From Amycolatopsis albispora (GTDB lineage: Bacteria > Actinomycetota > Actinomycetes > Mycobacteriales > Pseudonocardiaceae), in the NCBI RefSeq assembly GCF_003312875.1, contig NZ_CP015163.1:2046001-2110000 (forward strand): 64,000 nt of DNA, given 5' to 3'. Numbering within the stretch: the first letter of the stretch is position 1; every line of letters starts with the position of its first letter. The notes beneath the pieces were generated by a model. The model searched no databases, was not told where the DNA came from, and saw only the letters and a list, made by a program, of their open reading frames with translations. Below are positions 27,108 to 35,310 of the stretch, one piece after another. The translations under genes were made by a program, and so were the position numbers.

Positions 27108-28789
27108 GACTCGCTCCCCCGGTACACGCTCAGCTTGAGCGCGGTGCCCGACTCGCCGCCGAGCTTGATCGACTGCGTGGTCGCGGTCGCCATCGTCTGC
27201 GCCCACCGGTTGCCCGCCTGCCCGAGGAAGGGCACGAACTCCGGCGCGTCACTGCCCGCGACCATCAGGCGGAGCGCGTGCCCCGCGGGCAGCCGGTAGC
27301 CGAGATGGCCCAGGTCGATCTCGATGTCGCTGTCGTATCCCTCGGCGAGCACGGTCAGCTGTCCGCGGGCGATCCGGTGCGCCGATCCGTCCGGTGCCAC
27401 GTCGAACAGCCGCGCGAACACGTCCACCTCCGGGCCGTCGGCGTGCACCCTGGTCCGCAGGGTCACCGGGCCGACGAGGTCCAGCGGTTCGGTGACCGGT
27501 TCGGCGGTGAAGGCCAGCACGTCCGGCCGGTCGCCGAGGGCCCGCTCGTCGGGGTGGAACACCAGGAACGCGAACGGGTCGGGGGCCAGCGAGGGCACGG
27601 GATCGGCCGGGTCGTGGCGCCACGCGGCTGTCTCCTCTTCCGCCCGCCGCTGCGGGGCCAGCGTGCCGCCGTCGCCCTGGCCCCGCGCCGCCGCCGCGCC
27701 GCCCGGGTACAGCGTCAGCGTGGTGGTTCCCTCGGGCGGCCAGGTCTCGCTGGTCCGGTACTCGGGTGAGCTGTTCGCCAGCTGCCAGCGCACGCGCGGG
27801 ATGTCGGCGGGTTTCCCGTTGCCCCGCAGGAAGATGTCGAAGAACTCGAGGACCGGATCGAGGTAGCGCGGCAGGGTCTCGCCGCGCTCCTCCGGCGTGG
27901 GCCGGGCGCCGCCGTTCCGCCACGGCCGCTCGAAGTGCGAGTTGAACTCGTGGTCGATCGCCTCGATGATCAGGTACTCGTTGAGCGCCCAGTGGGGCCG
28001 TCGCTGGAGCTGCTCGTGGTCCGCCCACTGCCACGGCGCGCAGTTGTCCCACCAGCCGATGGTCATCAGCACCGGGATCGCGGGGCCGTCGAACGGGCTG
28101 CCGTTGCGGAACCGGCGCAGCCGCACCGGGTTCGGGTACCACAGGTCGTAGGCCGCCGACCGGCTGCCTGCCTGCTCGAAGTACTTCTCCACGGTCTCGT
28201 GGTACGGCAGGGCGGCCCAGTCCATCTCCCACAGCATCATGTCCCGCTCGTGGAACATGGTCAGCGGATACAGCCGGTGCACGGCCATCTCCACCTCCCT
28301 GGTGTGCGTGCCGGGAATGGGTTCGGCGAGTTCACCGAGCCGCGTGCCGGTGACGCGGGGCGAGATCGCGCGCAGCGCCGGGTGCCTCGCGGACACCGCC
28401 GCCCACTGGGTGAAGCCGTAGTACGAATCCCCCCACATGCCGACCACACCGTCGGACCACGGCTGCTTGACGATCCAGTCGATGGTGTCGTAGCCGTCCT
28501 CGGCCTCGTTGACGAAGAGCAGCCGTTCGCCCTCCGAGCGGAACTTGCCGCGCACGTCCTGCACGACCACCCGGTACCCGTGCCGGGTGAAGTACCCGGC
28601 GACCGCGGGCTGCCCGGTGTAGAGGCCGTTCTTGTCGTACGGCAGCCGGACCAGGATCACCGGACCCGGCGTCACCTCGCCGCCGGGCAGGTAGACGTCG
28701 GTGGCCAGCCGGACACCGTCCCGCATCGGCACCATGACCTCGGTGGCGAGCGGACTGCGCGGGCCAGGCCCGATTCGTTCGATGTGCAT
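27104..28789 (-). CDS. CocE/NonD-type (S15) acyl hydrolase
   Basis: This 561-residue serine hydrolase is of the X-Pro dipeptidyl-peptidase/cocaine-esterase family. The nucleophile elbow is GMWGDSYYGFTQ (Ser about 121). Typical flanks are MRDGVRLATDVYLPGG, VVQDVRGKFRSEGE, and a C-terminal jelly-roll domain with PVTLRTRVHADGPEVDVFARLFDVAPDG. Members split ester or proline-amide bonds. It has no ribosome site of its own but follows the DUF3237 gene by five bases and overlaps the amidohydrolase start, so it is translated as part of the operon. Confidence 0.87.
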   Translation of the reverse strand: MHIERIGPGPRSPLATEVMVPMRDGVRLATDVYLPGGEVTPGPVILVRLPYDKNGLYTGQPAVAGYFTRHGYRVVVQDVRGKFRSEGERLLFVNEAEDGYDTIDWIVKQPWSDGVVGMWGDSYYGFTQWAAVSARHPALRAISPRVTGTRLGELAEPIPGTHTREVEMAVHRLYPLTMFHERDMMLWEMDWAALPYHETVEKYFEQAGSRSAAYDLWYPNPVRLRRFRNGSPFDGPAIPVLMTIGWWDNCAPWQWADHEQLQRRPHWALNEYLIIEAIDHEFNSHFERPWRNGGARPTPEERGETLPRYLDPVLEFFDIFLRGNGKPADIPRVRWQLANSSPEYRTSETWPPEGTTTLTLYPGGAAAARGQGDGGTLAPQRRAEEETAAWRHDPADPVPSLAPDPFAFLVFHPDERALGDRPDVLAFTAEPVTEPLDLVGPVTLRTRVHADGPEVDVFARLFDVAPDGSAHRIARGQLTVLAEGYDSDIEIDLGHLGYRLPAGHALRLMVAGSDAPEFVPFLGQAGNRWAQTMATATTQSIKLGGESGTALKLSVYRGSES

Positions 28790-28794
28790 GTTCG

Positions 28795-29265
28795 TCAGTC
28801 CAATGCGAAGAAGCGGATGCGGACCTCGTCGATGGCCTCGGCGCGCGCCATGCCGACAAAAACCGTGGTGTTCAGCCAGGCGTGCGCGGGCGCGTCGGTT
28901 TTGAAGACCGGGAAGGTCCGGTAGTAGTACTCGGCCTCGCTGACCTCCGCCCCGGCGCGGATGCGTTGCTCCACCTCGTTCTCGGCGCGGTACCAGCCCC
29001 GGTTGTGGATGTCGATGGTGCCGCCGTCGTCGGCGCGCAGCAGGTACCGCGCGTCGAGTTCGGTGCTTTCGCCCTTGCCGCGGGTGGTGGACCAGTCGCC
29101 ACCGTAGGGCAGCACCTCGCCGGTCAGCCGGGGGCCTTCGACCACACCGCCGGTGATCGGCGTGAACATCACTTCCTCCTCCGGGGCGCGGCCGACCCAG
29201 AGCGGTTCGGCGATCTTGACGCGGGCCTCGAAGGCGAAGCGCAGGGTGGGTTCGATCAACGGCAT
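28795..29265 (-). CDS. DUF3237 domain protein
   Basis: The 156-residue beta-barrel protein shows the family pattern: PLWVGRAPEEEVMFTPITGGVVEGPRLTGEVLPYGGDW, then DARYLLRADDGGTIDIHNRG and YYRTFPVFKTDAPAHAWLNTTVFVGMARA. The biochemical role of DUF3237 proteins is not established; they often occur in catabolic clusters. The start overlaps the end of the DppF-type gene by 10 bases. Its place between the ABC importer and the hydrolases suggests it acts on the imported compound or its first product. Confidence 0.82.
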   Translation of the reverse strand: MPLIEPTLRFAFEARVKIAEPLWVGRAPEEEVMFTPITGGVVEGPRLTGEVLPYGGDWSTTRGKGESTELDARYLLRADDGGTIDIHNRGWYRAENEVEQRIRAGAEVSEAEYYYRTFPVFKTDAPAHAWLNTTVFVGMARAEAIDEVRIRFFALD

Positions 29266-30071
29266 GGAAGCTCCTTCAGGGTGGGACGCCAGCCGGGCCG
29301 CGGTACGGACTCCAGCAGGCGGCGGGTGCGGGTATCCGCGGGATGGTCGAAAACCGTGGTGGCGCGGCCCTGTTCCACGACCTTTCCGTGGTGCATGACC
29401 ACCACGTCGTCCGCCAGCTGCCGCACCACCCCGAGGTCGTGGGAAATGAACAGCAGCGCGACGCCGGTGTGCTCACGGGCGTCCATCAGCACGTTCAGGA
29501 TCTGCGCCTGGATGGACACGTCGAGCGCGGCCACGGCCTCGTCCAGGATCAGCAGCCGGGGCCGGGTGGCCAGCGCGCGGGCGATCGCCACGCGCTGCCG
29601 CTGGCCACCGGAAAGCTGCTTCGGCCGCAGCCGCGCGTGGTCCTCGGCCAGCCCGACCAGGTCGAGCAGCTCACGGACCCGGCAGGCGCGCTGCCCGGCG
29701 GTCAGGTCGAAGTGCAGGCGCAGGCTCTCCTCCAGGCAGGACCGCACGCGCTGCCGGGGATCGAGCGAGAGGTACGGGTCCTGGAAGACCATCTGCACCA
29801 CCGTCGCGCGGCGTCGCCGTTCCGAAGTGGACAGACGGCCGGTGGGCCACGGCGCGCCGTCGACCTCGACCTCACCCGCGGTCGCCCGTTCCAGCCCGGC
29901 GACGATCCGGGCGCACGTGGACTTCCCGGAGCCCGATTCGCCGACCACGGCGAGGCAACGGCCCGCTTCGACCGTGAAGCCGACGTCGTCCACCGCGACC
30001 AGCTCACCGTGCCGCCCGCGTACCGGGTACACCTTGCGCAGCCCGCGGACCGCCAGGATCGGCGCGGTCAT
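29256..30071 (-). CDS. Peptide ABC importer ATP-binding protein (DppF-like)
   Basis: This 271-residue ATPase has Walker A (VVGESGSGKSTCARI), Q-loop (QMVFQDPYLSLDP), signature (LSGGQRQRVAIARAL), Walker B (LLILDEAVAAL) and H-loop (LLFISHDLGVV), all intact. Walker B reads DEAV where most relatives have DEPT/DEPV; this is conservative. It pairs with the upstream DppD-like ATPase (ATGA overlap) to power the importer. It lacks the long C-terminal cysteine segment found in its partner. Confidence 0.92.
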   Translation of the reverse strand: MTAPILAVRGLRKVYPVRGRHGELVAVDDVGFTVEAGRCLAVVGESGSGKSTCARIVAGLERATAGEVEVDGAPWPTGRLSTSERRRRATVVQMVFQDPYLSLDPRQRVRSCLEESLRLHFDLTAGQRACRVRELLDLVGLAEDHARLRPKQLSGGQRQRVAIARALATRPRLLILDEAVAALDVSIQAQILNVLMDAREHTGVALLFISHDLGVVRQLADDVVVMHHGKVVEQGRATTVFDHPADTRTRRLLESVPRPGWRPTLKELPCR

Positions 30072-31048
30072 ACCGGCACCTCCGTGTGCTCACCGGCGTG
30101 GTGGCAGGCCACGACGCTGTCGTGCACCGGCCGATCCGCCGGATCCTCCCGCGCGCACCGATCGGTCGCGCGCGGACAACGCGGCTGGAACGCGCAGCCC
30201 GCCTCCGCCTCCCAGGCCGCGGCCGGCCGCCCCGGCACGGTGGCCAGGCGCTCCCCCGGCCGGGCGATCGCGGGCCGGGCGGCCAGCAGCGCCCGCGTGT
30301 ACGGGTGGGTGGCGTCCCGGTGCAGTGCGCCGGTCGGCGCGGTCTCCACGATCCGGCCCGCGTACATCACCGCCGTGCGGTCGCACACCGCGGCCGCCAG
30401 GTCCAGGTCGTGGGTGATGAACAACAGCGCCAGGTCCCGCTGCCGCCGCTGCTCGTCCAGGATCGCCATCACCTCCTCCTGCGTGGTCACGTCGAGCGCG
30501 GTGGTCGGCTCGTCGGCGAGGATCAGCTTCGGCTCGATCGCCAGCGCGGCCGCGATCATCACCCGCTGCAGCAATCCGCCGGACAGTTCGTACGGGTACT
30601 GGCGCAGCCGGCGTTCCGCGTCCGGGATCCGCACGTCGGTGAGCAGCCGCCGGGCCACGCGGCGAGCATCGCGGCGGGTCGCGCCCCTGGTCAGCACCAG
30701 GCCCTCGCACAGGAAGTCCCCGACCGTCCTGATCGGATTGATGTGCGCGCGGGGGTCCTGGAAGATCATCGCGAGGCCCGTGCTGCGCAGCTTCCGCAGC
30801 CCGGCCGGGCCCAGCCCGGTGACCGGCACGCCGTCGAAGGTGACGATGCCACCGGTCTCCGCGTTCTCCGGCAGCAGGCGGATGATCGAGCGCGCGGTCA
30901 TCGACTTCCCCGATCCCGACTCACCGACCAGGCCGAACGCCTCACCTGCCCGGATGCCGAAGCTCACCCCGCGCAGGATCGGCCGCGCCCCGGCCCGGGT
31001 CCGCAGCGCCACCCGCAGCTCGTCGACCTGCAACAACGGATCGGTCAT
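30068..31048 (-). CDS. Peptide ABC importer ATP-binding protein (DppD-like)
   Basis: This 326-residue ATPase carries Walker A (LVGESGSGKSMTARS), Q-loop (MIFQDPRAHINP), signature (LSGGLLQRVMIAAAL), Walker B (LILADEPTTAL) and H-loop (LLFITHDLDLA). The C-terminal oligopeptide-transporter segment CAFQPRCPRATDRCAREDP, with its cysteines, may hold an iron-sulphur cluster as in other DppD/OppD proteins. Start and stop both overlap their neighbours by four bases. Confidence 0.92.
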   Translation of the reverse strand: MTDPLLQVDELRVALRTRAGARPILRGVSFGIRAGEAFGLVGESGSGKSMTARSIIRLLPENAETGGIVTFDGVPVTGLGPAGLRKLRSTGLAMIFQDPRAHINPIRTVGDFLCEGLVLTRGATRRDARRVARRLLTDVRIPDAERRLRQYPYELSGGLLQRVMIAAALAIEPKLILADEPTTALDVTTQEEVMAILDEQRRQRDLALLFITHDLDLAAAVCDRTAVMYAGRIVETAPTGALHRDATHPYTRALLAARPAIARPGERLATVPGRPAAAWEAEAGCAFQPRCPRATDRCAREDPADRPVHDSVVACHHAGEHTEVPV

Positions 31049-31920
31049 GCCGTCTCACCCACTTCGTAGTGGGCCGCGAGCCGCTCACCGACGAGGTTCA
31101 CCGCCACCACCGCGATCACGATCACGATCGCCGCGTACAGCGACTGCTCGGGGTGGCCGTCGAGAATGGCGCCCTTGCCGTTCGCGACCATCACGCCCCA
31201 GTTGGACTCGGGCGGCTGCACGCCGAGCCCGAGGAACGAGATCGCGGCCAGGTCGAGCATCGCGTACCCGAATCCGACCGTGCACTGCACCAGCAGCAGC
31301 GGCGCCAGGTTCGGCAGCAGGTGCCGGACGCAGATCGCCGTGCCGGACAGGCCCTGCAACCGCAATGCCTCCACGTACGGCAGCTTGCGTTCACGCATCG
31401 CCGCCGCGCGCATCACCCGCGCGGTGATCGGCACGAACGCCACCGACAGCGCGACCACCGGTGCGACGAACCCGCTGCCGAACAACGCGGCCGCGATGAT
31501 CGCCAGCACCAGCCCGGGAAACGCGAACAGCACGTCCAGCACGCGCGCGACCACCGCGTCCAGCACCCCGCCCCGCCAGGCCGCCAGCACCCCGATCGCG
31601 GTGCCCGCGCTCGCCGACAGCGCCGTCACCAGCAACGGGCCGAGCAGGCTGAGCCGCGCCCCGTCGAGCAGCCGGGACAGCAGGTCCCGCCCGGTGTCGT
31701 CGGTGCCGAGGGGATGCTCGGCGGACGGCCCGGCGAACACCGCCGCCGCGTCCACCGCGTACGGGTCGTGCGGCATCAGCCACGGCGCCAGCAGCGCGGC
31801 CAGCGCCAGGACAGCGCACACCACCGCCGCGACCGCACCGGCCGGGCCGAGTACGGCCAGCCACCGGGTCGAGCCCGAGCGTCCGCGGGCCACCACGTGC
31901 CCGATGCTCGGCGCGCTCAT
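31045..31920 (-). CDS. Peptide ABC importer permease (DppC-like)
   Basis: This 291-residue membrane subunit starts at ATG 31920, overlapping the DppB stop (ATGA). It has an N-terminal helix, the DppC hallmark HPLGTDDTGRDLLSRLLDGARLSL, and the EAA-type coupling loop (YVEALRLQGLSGTAICVRHLLPN). It ends with ISFLGLGVQPPESNWGVMVANGKG. About six membrane segments. A much longer open frame extends upstream in this frame but is the shadow of the DppB gene. Confidence 0.92.
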   Translation of the reverse strand: MSAPSIGHVVARGRSGSTRWLAVLGPAGAVAAVVCAVLALAALLAPWLMPHDPYAVDAAAVFAGPSAEHPLGTDDTGRDLLSRLLDGARLSLLGPLLVTALSASAGTAIGVLAAWRGGVLDAVVARVLDVLFAFPGLVLAIIAAALFGSGFVAPVVALSVAFVPITARVMRAAAMRERKLPYVEALRLQGLSGTAICVRHLLPNLAPLLLVQCTVGFGYAMLDLAAISFLGLGVQPPESNWGVMVANGKGAILDGHPEQSLYAAIVIVIAVVAVNLVGERLAAHYEVGETA

Positions 31921-32873
31921 CGCCCCGTCCTCAGCAATCGCTTGTCCAGCACCGCGTTCAGCACGTCCACGAGCGTGTTCGCGACGCAGAACGCGGCCAC
32001 CATCAGCAACGAGATGTTCTGCACCACCACGAAGTCCTGTTTCTGCGCGGCCAGCACGAGCAGCGAGCCGACCCCGCTCACGCCGAAGGCCTGCTCCACC
32101 ACCACGGTCCCGGCGATCAGCCCGGCGACGGTCAGCCCGGACACGGTCAGCACCGGCGCCGCGGCGTTGCGCAGCACGTGCCTGCGCACGATCGCGGGCA
32201 TGCGCACCCCGCGGCTTCGCGCGGTCTCCACCCGCTCCGAACGCAGCTCGGTGGCCACCGCGGACCGGGTGATCCGGCTCAGGTAGGCGATGTAGGACCC
32301 GGCCAGCGCCAGCGCGGGCAGCGTCAGGTGCTCGATGCGGCCGGTGAAACCGGTGCCGGAGCCGAACACCGGCAGCCAGTTCAGCCGCGTGGCGAACAGC
32401 CAGATCAGCACGATCGCCGCGATGAACGCGGGCACCGCCATCAGCACCCCGGAGCTCACCGTGGTGATGGTGGCGCCCACCCGGCCGCCGAGCGCACCGA
32501 GCAGGCCGAACCCGATGCCGATGACCAGGATCAGCACGGCCGCGTACCCGACCAGGAACAACGTGTTGCCCAGCCGCGCCGAAATCAGTCCCGCCACGTC
32601 CGTGCCGAAGGTCATCGAGCGCCCCAGCCGCCAGCCGGCCACATCGGACAGCCACCGCCCGTACCGTGTCCAAAAAGGATCATCCAGGTGGTACTGGGCG
32701 CGGACCGCGGCCAGCACCTCCGGGTCCGGGCTGCGGCCACCCGCGAGCAGCGCCGCCGGGTCACCGGGGCCCAGGTGCAGGGCACCGTAGATGACCACGC
32801 TGGCGGCCAGCAGGGTCACGAACAACGCGGCGAGCCGGCGTGCGACGAACCGCGTGAGCAGGCCCGCCATCAC
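31917..32873 (-). CDS. Peptide ABC importer permease (DppB-like)
   Basis: The 318-residue permease starts at GTG 32873 (overlapping the binding-protein stop) or at the next codon, ATG 32870. It has RRLAALFVTLLAASVVIYGALHLGPGDPA and LDDPFWTRYGRWLSDVAGWRLGRSM at the N-terminal end. The conserved loop ETARSRGVRMPAIVRRHVLRNAAAPVLT follows, then VVEQAFGVSGVGSLLV. All are typical of DppB/OppB. It forms the channel with the DppC-like subunit. Confidence 0.92.
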   Translation of the reverse strand: MMAGLLTRFVARRLAALFVTLLAASVVIYGALHLGPGDPAALLAGGRSPDPEVLAAVRAQYHLDDPFWTRYGRWLSDVAGWRLGRSMTFGTDVAGLISARLGNTLFLVGYAAVLILVIGIGFGLLGALGGRVGATITTVSSGVLMAVPAFIAAIVLIWLFATRLNWLPVFGSGTGFTGRIEHLTLPALALAGSYIAYLSRITRSAVATELRSERVETARSRGVRMPAIVRRHVLRNAAAPVLTVSGLTVAGLIAGTVVVEQAFGVSGVGSLLVLAAQKQDFVVVQNISLLMVAAFCVANTLVDVLNAVLDKRLLRTGR

Positions 32874-34516
32874 GCTTTCCCGACCGACGCGGCCCAGGCC
32901 GAGCTGATGTAGGCGAACGACGCGGGCGCCCCGGTGATCCGGTTGCTCAGGTACAGCCGTTCGTGCAGCGAGGCGAGGCTGATCTGCAACCGCGCGGCGG
33001 CGAAGATCTTCTGCGCGGCCACGAACTTCTCCGCCGACACCCGCGGATCGGCTGCCTGCTGCCCCTCGGTCAGCAGCTGCTCCACCCGCGGATCGCTCCA
33101 GCCGGTCCAGTTGAACAGGTTGTCCTTGAGCGCGAACGCGGGCGCGTAGTAGTAGACCCCGGGCACCTCGATGTAGCCGACGGTGGCCACCAGATCGACG
33201 CTCTCCCGCGCGGCCGGGTCGTAGAACAGCTTGCCGAACACCGTCGGCTGCTGCTGCTCGATGGTGATGGCCAGGCCGATCTCCTTCGCCGCGGCCTGCA
33301 CGATGGTCGCCGTCTGCAACGTCATCTGGTCACCGGAGGGGATCGCCAGCTTCAGCGGCTCCGCGCCCGGCGCGGCCTCGGCGATCAGCTGCTTCGCCCT
33401 GGCGAGGTCGGGGTTCGACGTGTCCGGCAGCTCCTGGTACGCCGCGTCGAACACGGCAGCGGCGGGATGCCCCGCCCACAACAGCGGTGGCGTGAACGTC
33501 CGAAGTGGAGCGCCCGCGCCGTGGAGCACGTTCCGCACCAGGCTGGTCTTGTCGATCGCCAGGTCGAGCGCCTCGCGGACCCGCGGATCCGCCGCGGGCC
33601 CGCTCGGCGACACCGGGCCGATGCTCAGCGACTGCGTGGACGGGCCGAGGTACAGCTTCCCGGACGAGGACGCACGCAGGGTCGAGAAGCTGCCGATGGG
33701 CGCTTCGTAGGTGCCGTCGATCTCACCGGACAGCAGCGCGCTGGTGAGCGTGCTGTCGTCGGTGAAGAAGACGAACTCGAACCGGCCTGCCTTCGCCTTG
33801 GTGCCCCAGTAGTCGTCGTTGCGGGTGAGCACGATGCGCTCCCCCGGCGTCCAGCCGCCGAATTCGAACGGCCCGGTGCACATCACGCCGGTGCCCGGCG
33901 TGCCGTAGGCCGGACCGGCCTGCTCGGCCGCGGCCTTCTCGCTGACCGCGCTCTGCACCCCGGCCATGCTGTTCACGAACTGCGCGTCCGGCACGGCGAG
34001 TTTCACCGTGACCTGCTGCGGCCCGGTCTCTTCGATGGCCTTGACCTGGCGGAACACGTCGCCGTGTGCCGGGGTGTTCGTCGGGTCGAGATTGCGCCGC
34101 AGGCTGTGGGCGACGTCGGCGGCGGTGACCGGATTGCCGTTCCAGAACCGGATGCCGGGCCGGAGGGTGAAAACGAAGGTGGTCGGGTCCGGCTGCGTCA
34201 CGCTCTCGGCGAGCCCTGGCTCCACGCTGAAGTCCGGGTTCAACCGCATCAGCGGTTCGCACAGGTTCAGCACCACCGCGTTCGAGGAGTAGTCACCCGC
34301 CTTCACCGGATCGATGGTGGTCGGCTCGCCCTGCGGGAGCGCCCACCGCACCCGGTCGATGTCACCCGCCGCCGGCGGGGTCCGCACGGTCAGGTCGATC
34401 GGCCCCTGGGCACCGGTCGAGCCACCTCCGCCACACGCGGTGGCGAGCAGGGCGGCGATCAGGACGGCCGGGACGGCTCGGCGCTTCCGGCGGAGCGGGG
34501 AATTCGGTCGGCTCAC
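32870..34516 (-). CDS. Peptide ABC importer substrate-binding lipoprotein
   Basis: This 548-residue family 5 solute-binding protein starts at GTG 34516, with GGAGGG upstream. The signal peptide is RRKRRAVPAVLIAALLATAC, with a lipobox (LATAC) that would anchor it to the membrane. The SBP_bac_5 pattern follows: EPTTIDPVKAGDYSSNAVVLNLCEPLMRLNPD, then FRLRPGIRFWNGNPVTAADVAHSLRRNLDP-like segments and LDLAIDKTSLVRNVLHGAG. The family binds peptides, nickel, glycosides or opines, so the ligand is open. It is the first gene of the nine-gene operon and lies downstream of a TetR-type operator. Confidence 0.9.
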   Translation of the reverse strand: MSRPNSPLRRKRRAVPAVLIAALLATACGGGGSTGAQGPIDLTVRTPPAAGDIDRVRWALPQGEPTTIDPVKAGDYSSNAVVLNLCEPLMRLNPDFSVEPGLAESVTQPDPTTFVFTLRPGIRFWNGNPVTAADVAHSLRRNLDPTNTPAHGDVFRQVKAIEETGPQQVTVKLAVPDAQFVNSMAGVQSAVSEKAAAEQAGPAYGTPGTGVMCTGPFEFGGWTPGERIVLTRNDDYWGTKAKAGRFEFVFFTDDSTLTSALLSGEIDGTYEAPIGSFSTLRASSSGKLYLGPSTQSLSIGPVSPSGPAADPRVREALDLAIDKTSLVRNVLHGAGAPLRTFTPPLLWAGHPAAAVFDAAYQELPDTSNPDLARAKQLIAEAAPGAEPLKLAIPSGDQMTLQTATIVQAAAKEIGLAITIEQQQPTVFGKLFYDPAARESVDLVATVGYIEVPGVYYYAPAFALKDNLFNWTGWSDPRVEQLLTEGQQAADPRVSAEKFVAAQKIFAAARLQISLASLHERLYLSNRITGAPASFAYISSAWAASVGKA

Positions 34517-34602
34517 GAGATGTCCCTCCGTGGGGGTCCCGACCGGCGACGAGAACGCTCGATCGGTGTTGAGTTGGCTGATTCTGGAACGCCCCGTCAT
34601 AG

Positions 34603-34620
34603 TTAGTCAAGACCGACTAA
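34603..34620. promoter_or_regulatory. Inverted repeat, likely TetR operator for the ABC operon
   Basis: TTAGTC-N6-GACTAA lies in the 173-base gap between the substrate-binding-protein gene and the divergent tetR gene, in an otherwise GC-rich stretch. Symmetry and spacing fit a TetR-dimer site able to control both directions. Confidence 0.6.
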
Positions 34621-34689
34621 GAAAAGGGACGTGACCGTCCGCGTCCCGTGGCTGGCTATCCTGCGTGGAACAGGGAAGGGAGCACCACC

Positions 34690-35310
34690 GTGGGCCGGAA
34701 CAGCCTCGCCGAGGAACGCAAGGCACAGATCCTCAGCGCGTTCGCGCGCTGCGTCGCGCGATCCGGTTTTGCCGGCACTTCGCTGGAATCCGTGGCCGAG
34801 GAGGCGAAGCTGGCCCGCGGCCACGTCCGGCACTACCTGGGCAACCGGCACGACCAGGTGGTGGCGCTGTGCGAATGGGTCAGCGCCGCGGGCGAGGAGG
34901 CGTTCACCGAGGTGCGCCAGATCGCCGACGACGGCAAGCGGGCGGCGGCGGTGATGGACTACCTGTTCAACCCGCGCTTCTACGAACCGAGCGAAGGACT
35001 CGCGGTTTTCCTCGCCCTGTTCGAAGAAGCGCGCCGGGACGAGACACTGCGGGCAATGTTCCTCGACAGCTACCGTGACATCCTCAGTACCCTGGCGGGC
35101 GCGCTGGCCGGTGCCGACGAGACGCTGCCGGAGAAGAACGCGAACGAAATCGCCTACCTGATGCTGTGTGCCGCGGTCGGCAACGCGCACCTGTCGCAGA
35201 CCGGCATCGGCCCGTCCCGGACCCGCCGGGTCGGCACACTGTGCCGCCGCGTGCTCAAAATGCTCACCCCCGCCGGGCCGGTCAGGAAATCGCCGACATC
35301 ACGTGCTTGA
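34690..35310 (+). CDS. TetR-family regulator
   Basis: The 206-residue protein starts at GTG 34690, with AAGGGAG (34676-34682) before it. The helix-turn-helix is EERKAQILSAFARCVARSGFAGTSLESVAEEAKLARGHVRHYLGNRHDQVVAL. HYLGNR in place of the usual HYFxNK is a minor variant of the recognition-helix exit. The C-terminal domain (YEPSEGLAVFLALFEEARRDETLRAMF) resembles the BetI/RutR-like TetR_C group. It is divergent from the nine-gene ABC operon and is its likely repressor. Its 3' end overlaps the aldehyde dehydrogenase 3' end by 29 bases, tail to tail. Confidence 0.87.
   Translation: MGRNSLAEERKAQILSAFARCVARSGFAGTSLESVAEEAKLARGHVRHYLGNRHDQVVALCEWVSAAGEEAFTEVRQIADDGKRAAAVMDYLFNPRFYEPSEGLAVFLALFEEARRDETLRAMFLDSYRDILSTLAGALAGADETLPEKNANEIAYLMLCAAVGNAHLSQTGIGPSRTRRVGTLCRRVLKMLTPAGPVRKSPTSRA

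Noticed and set aside
31045..32673. DppC permease with a 250-residue N-terminal extension
   Set aside because: The extension is the shadow of dppB. ATG 31920 overlapping the dppB stop gives the standard DppC length.
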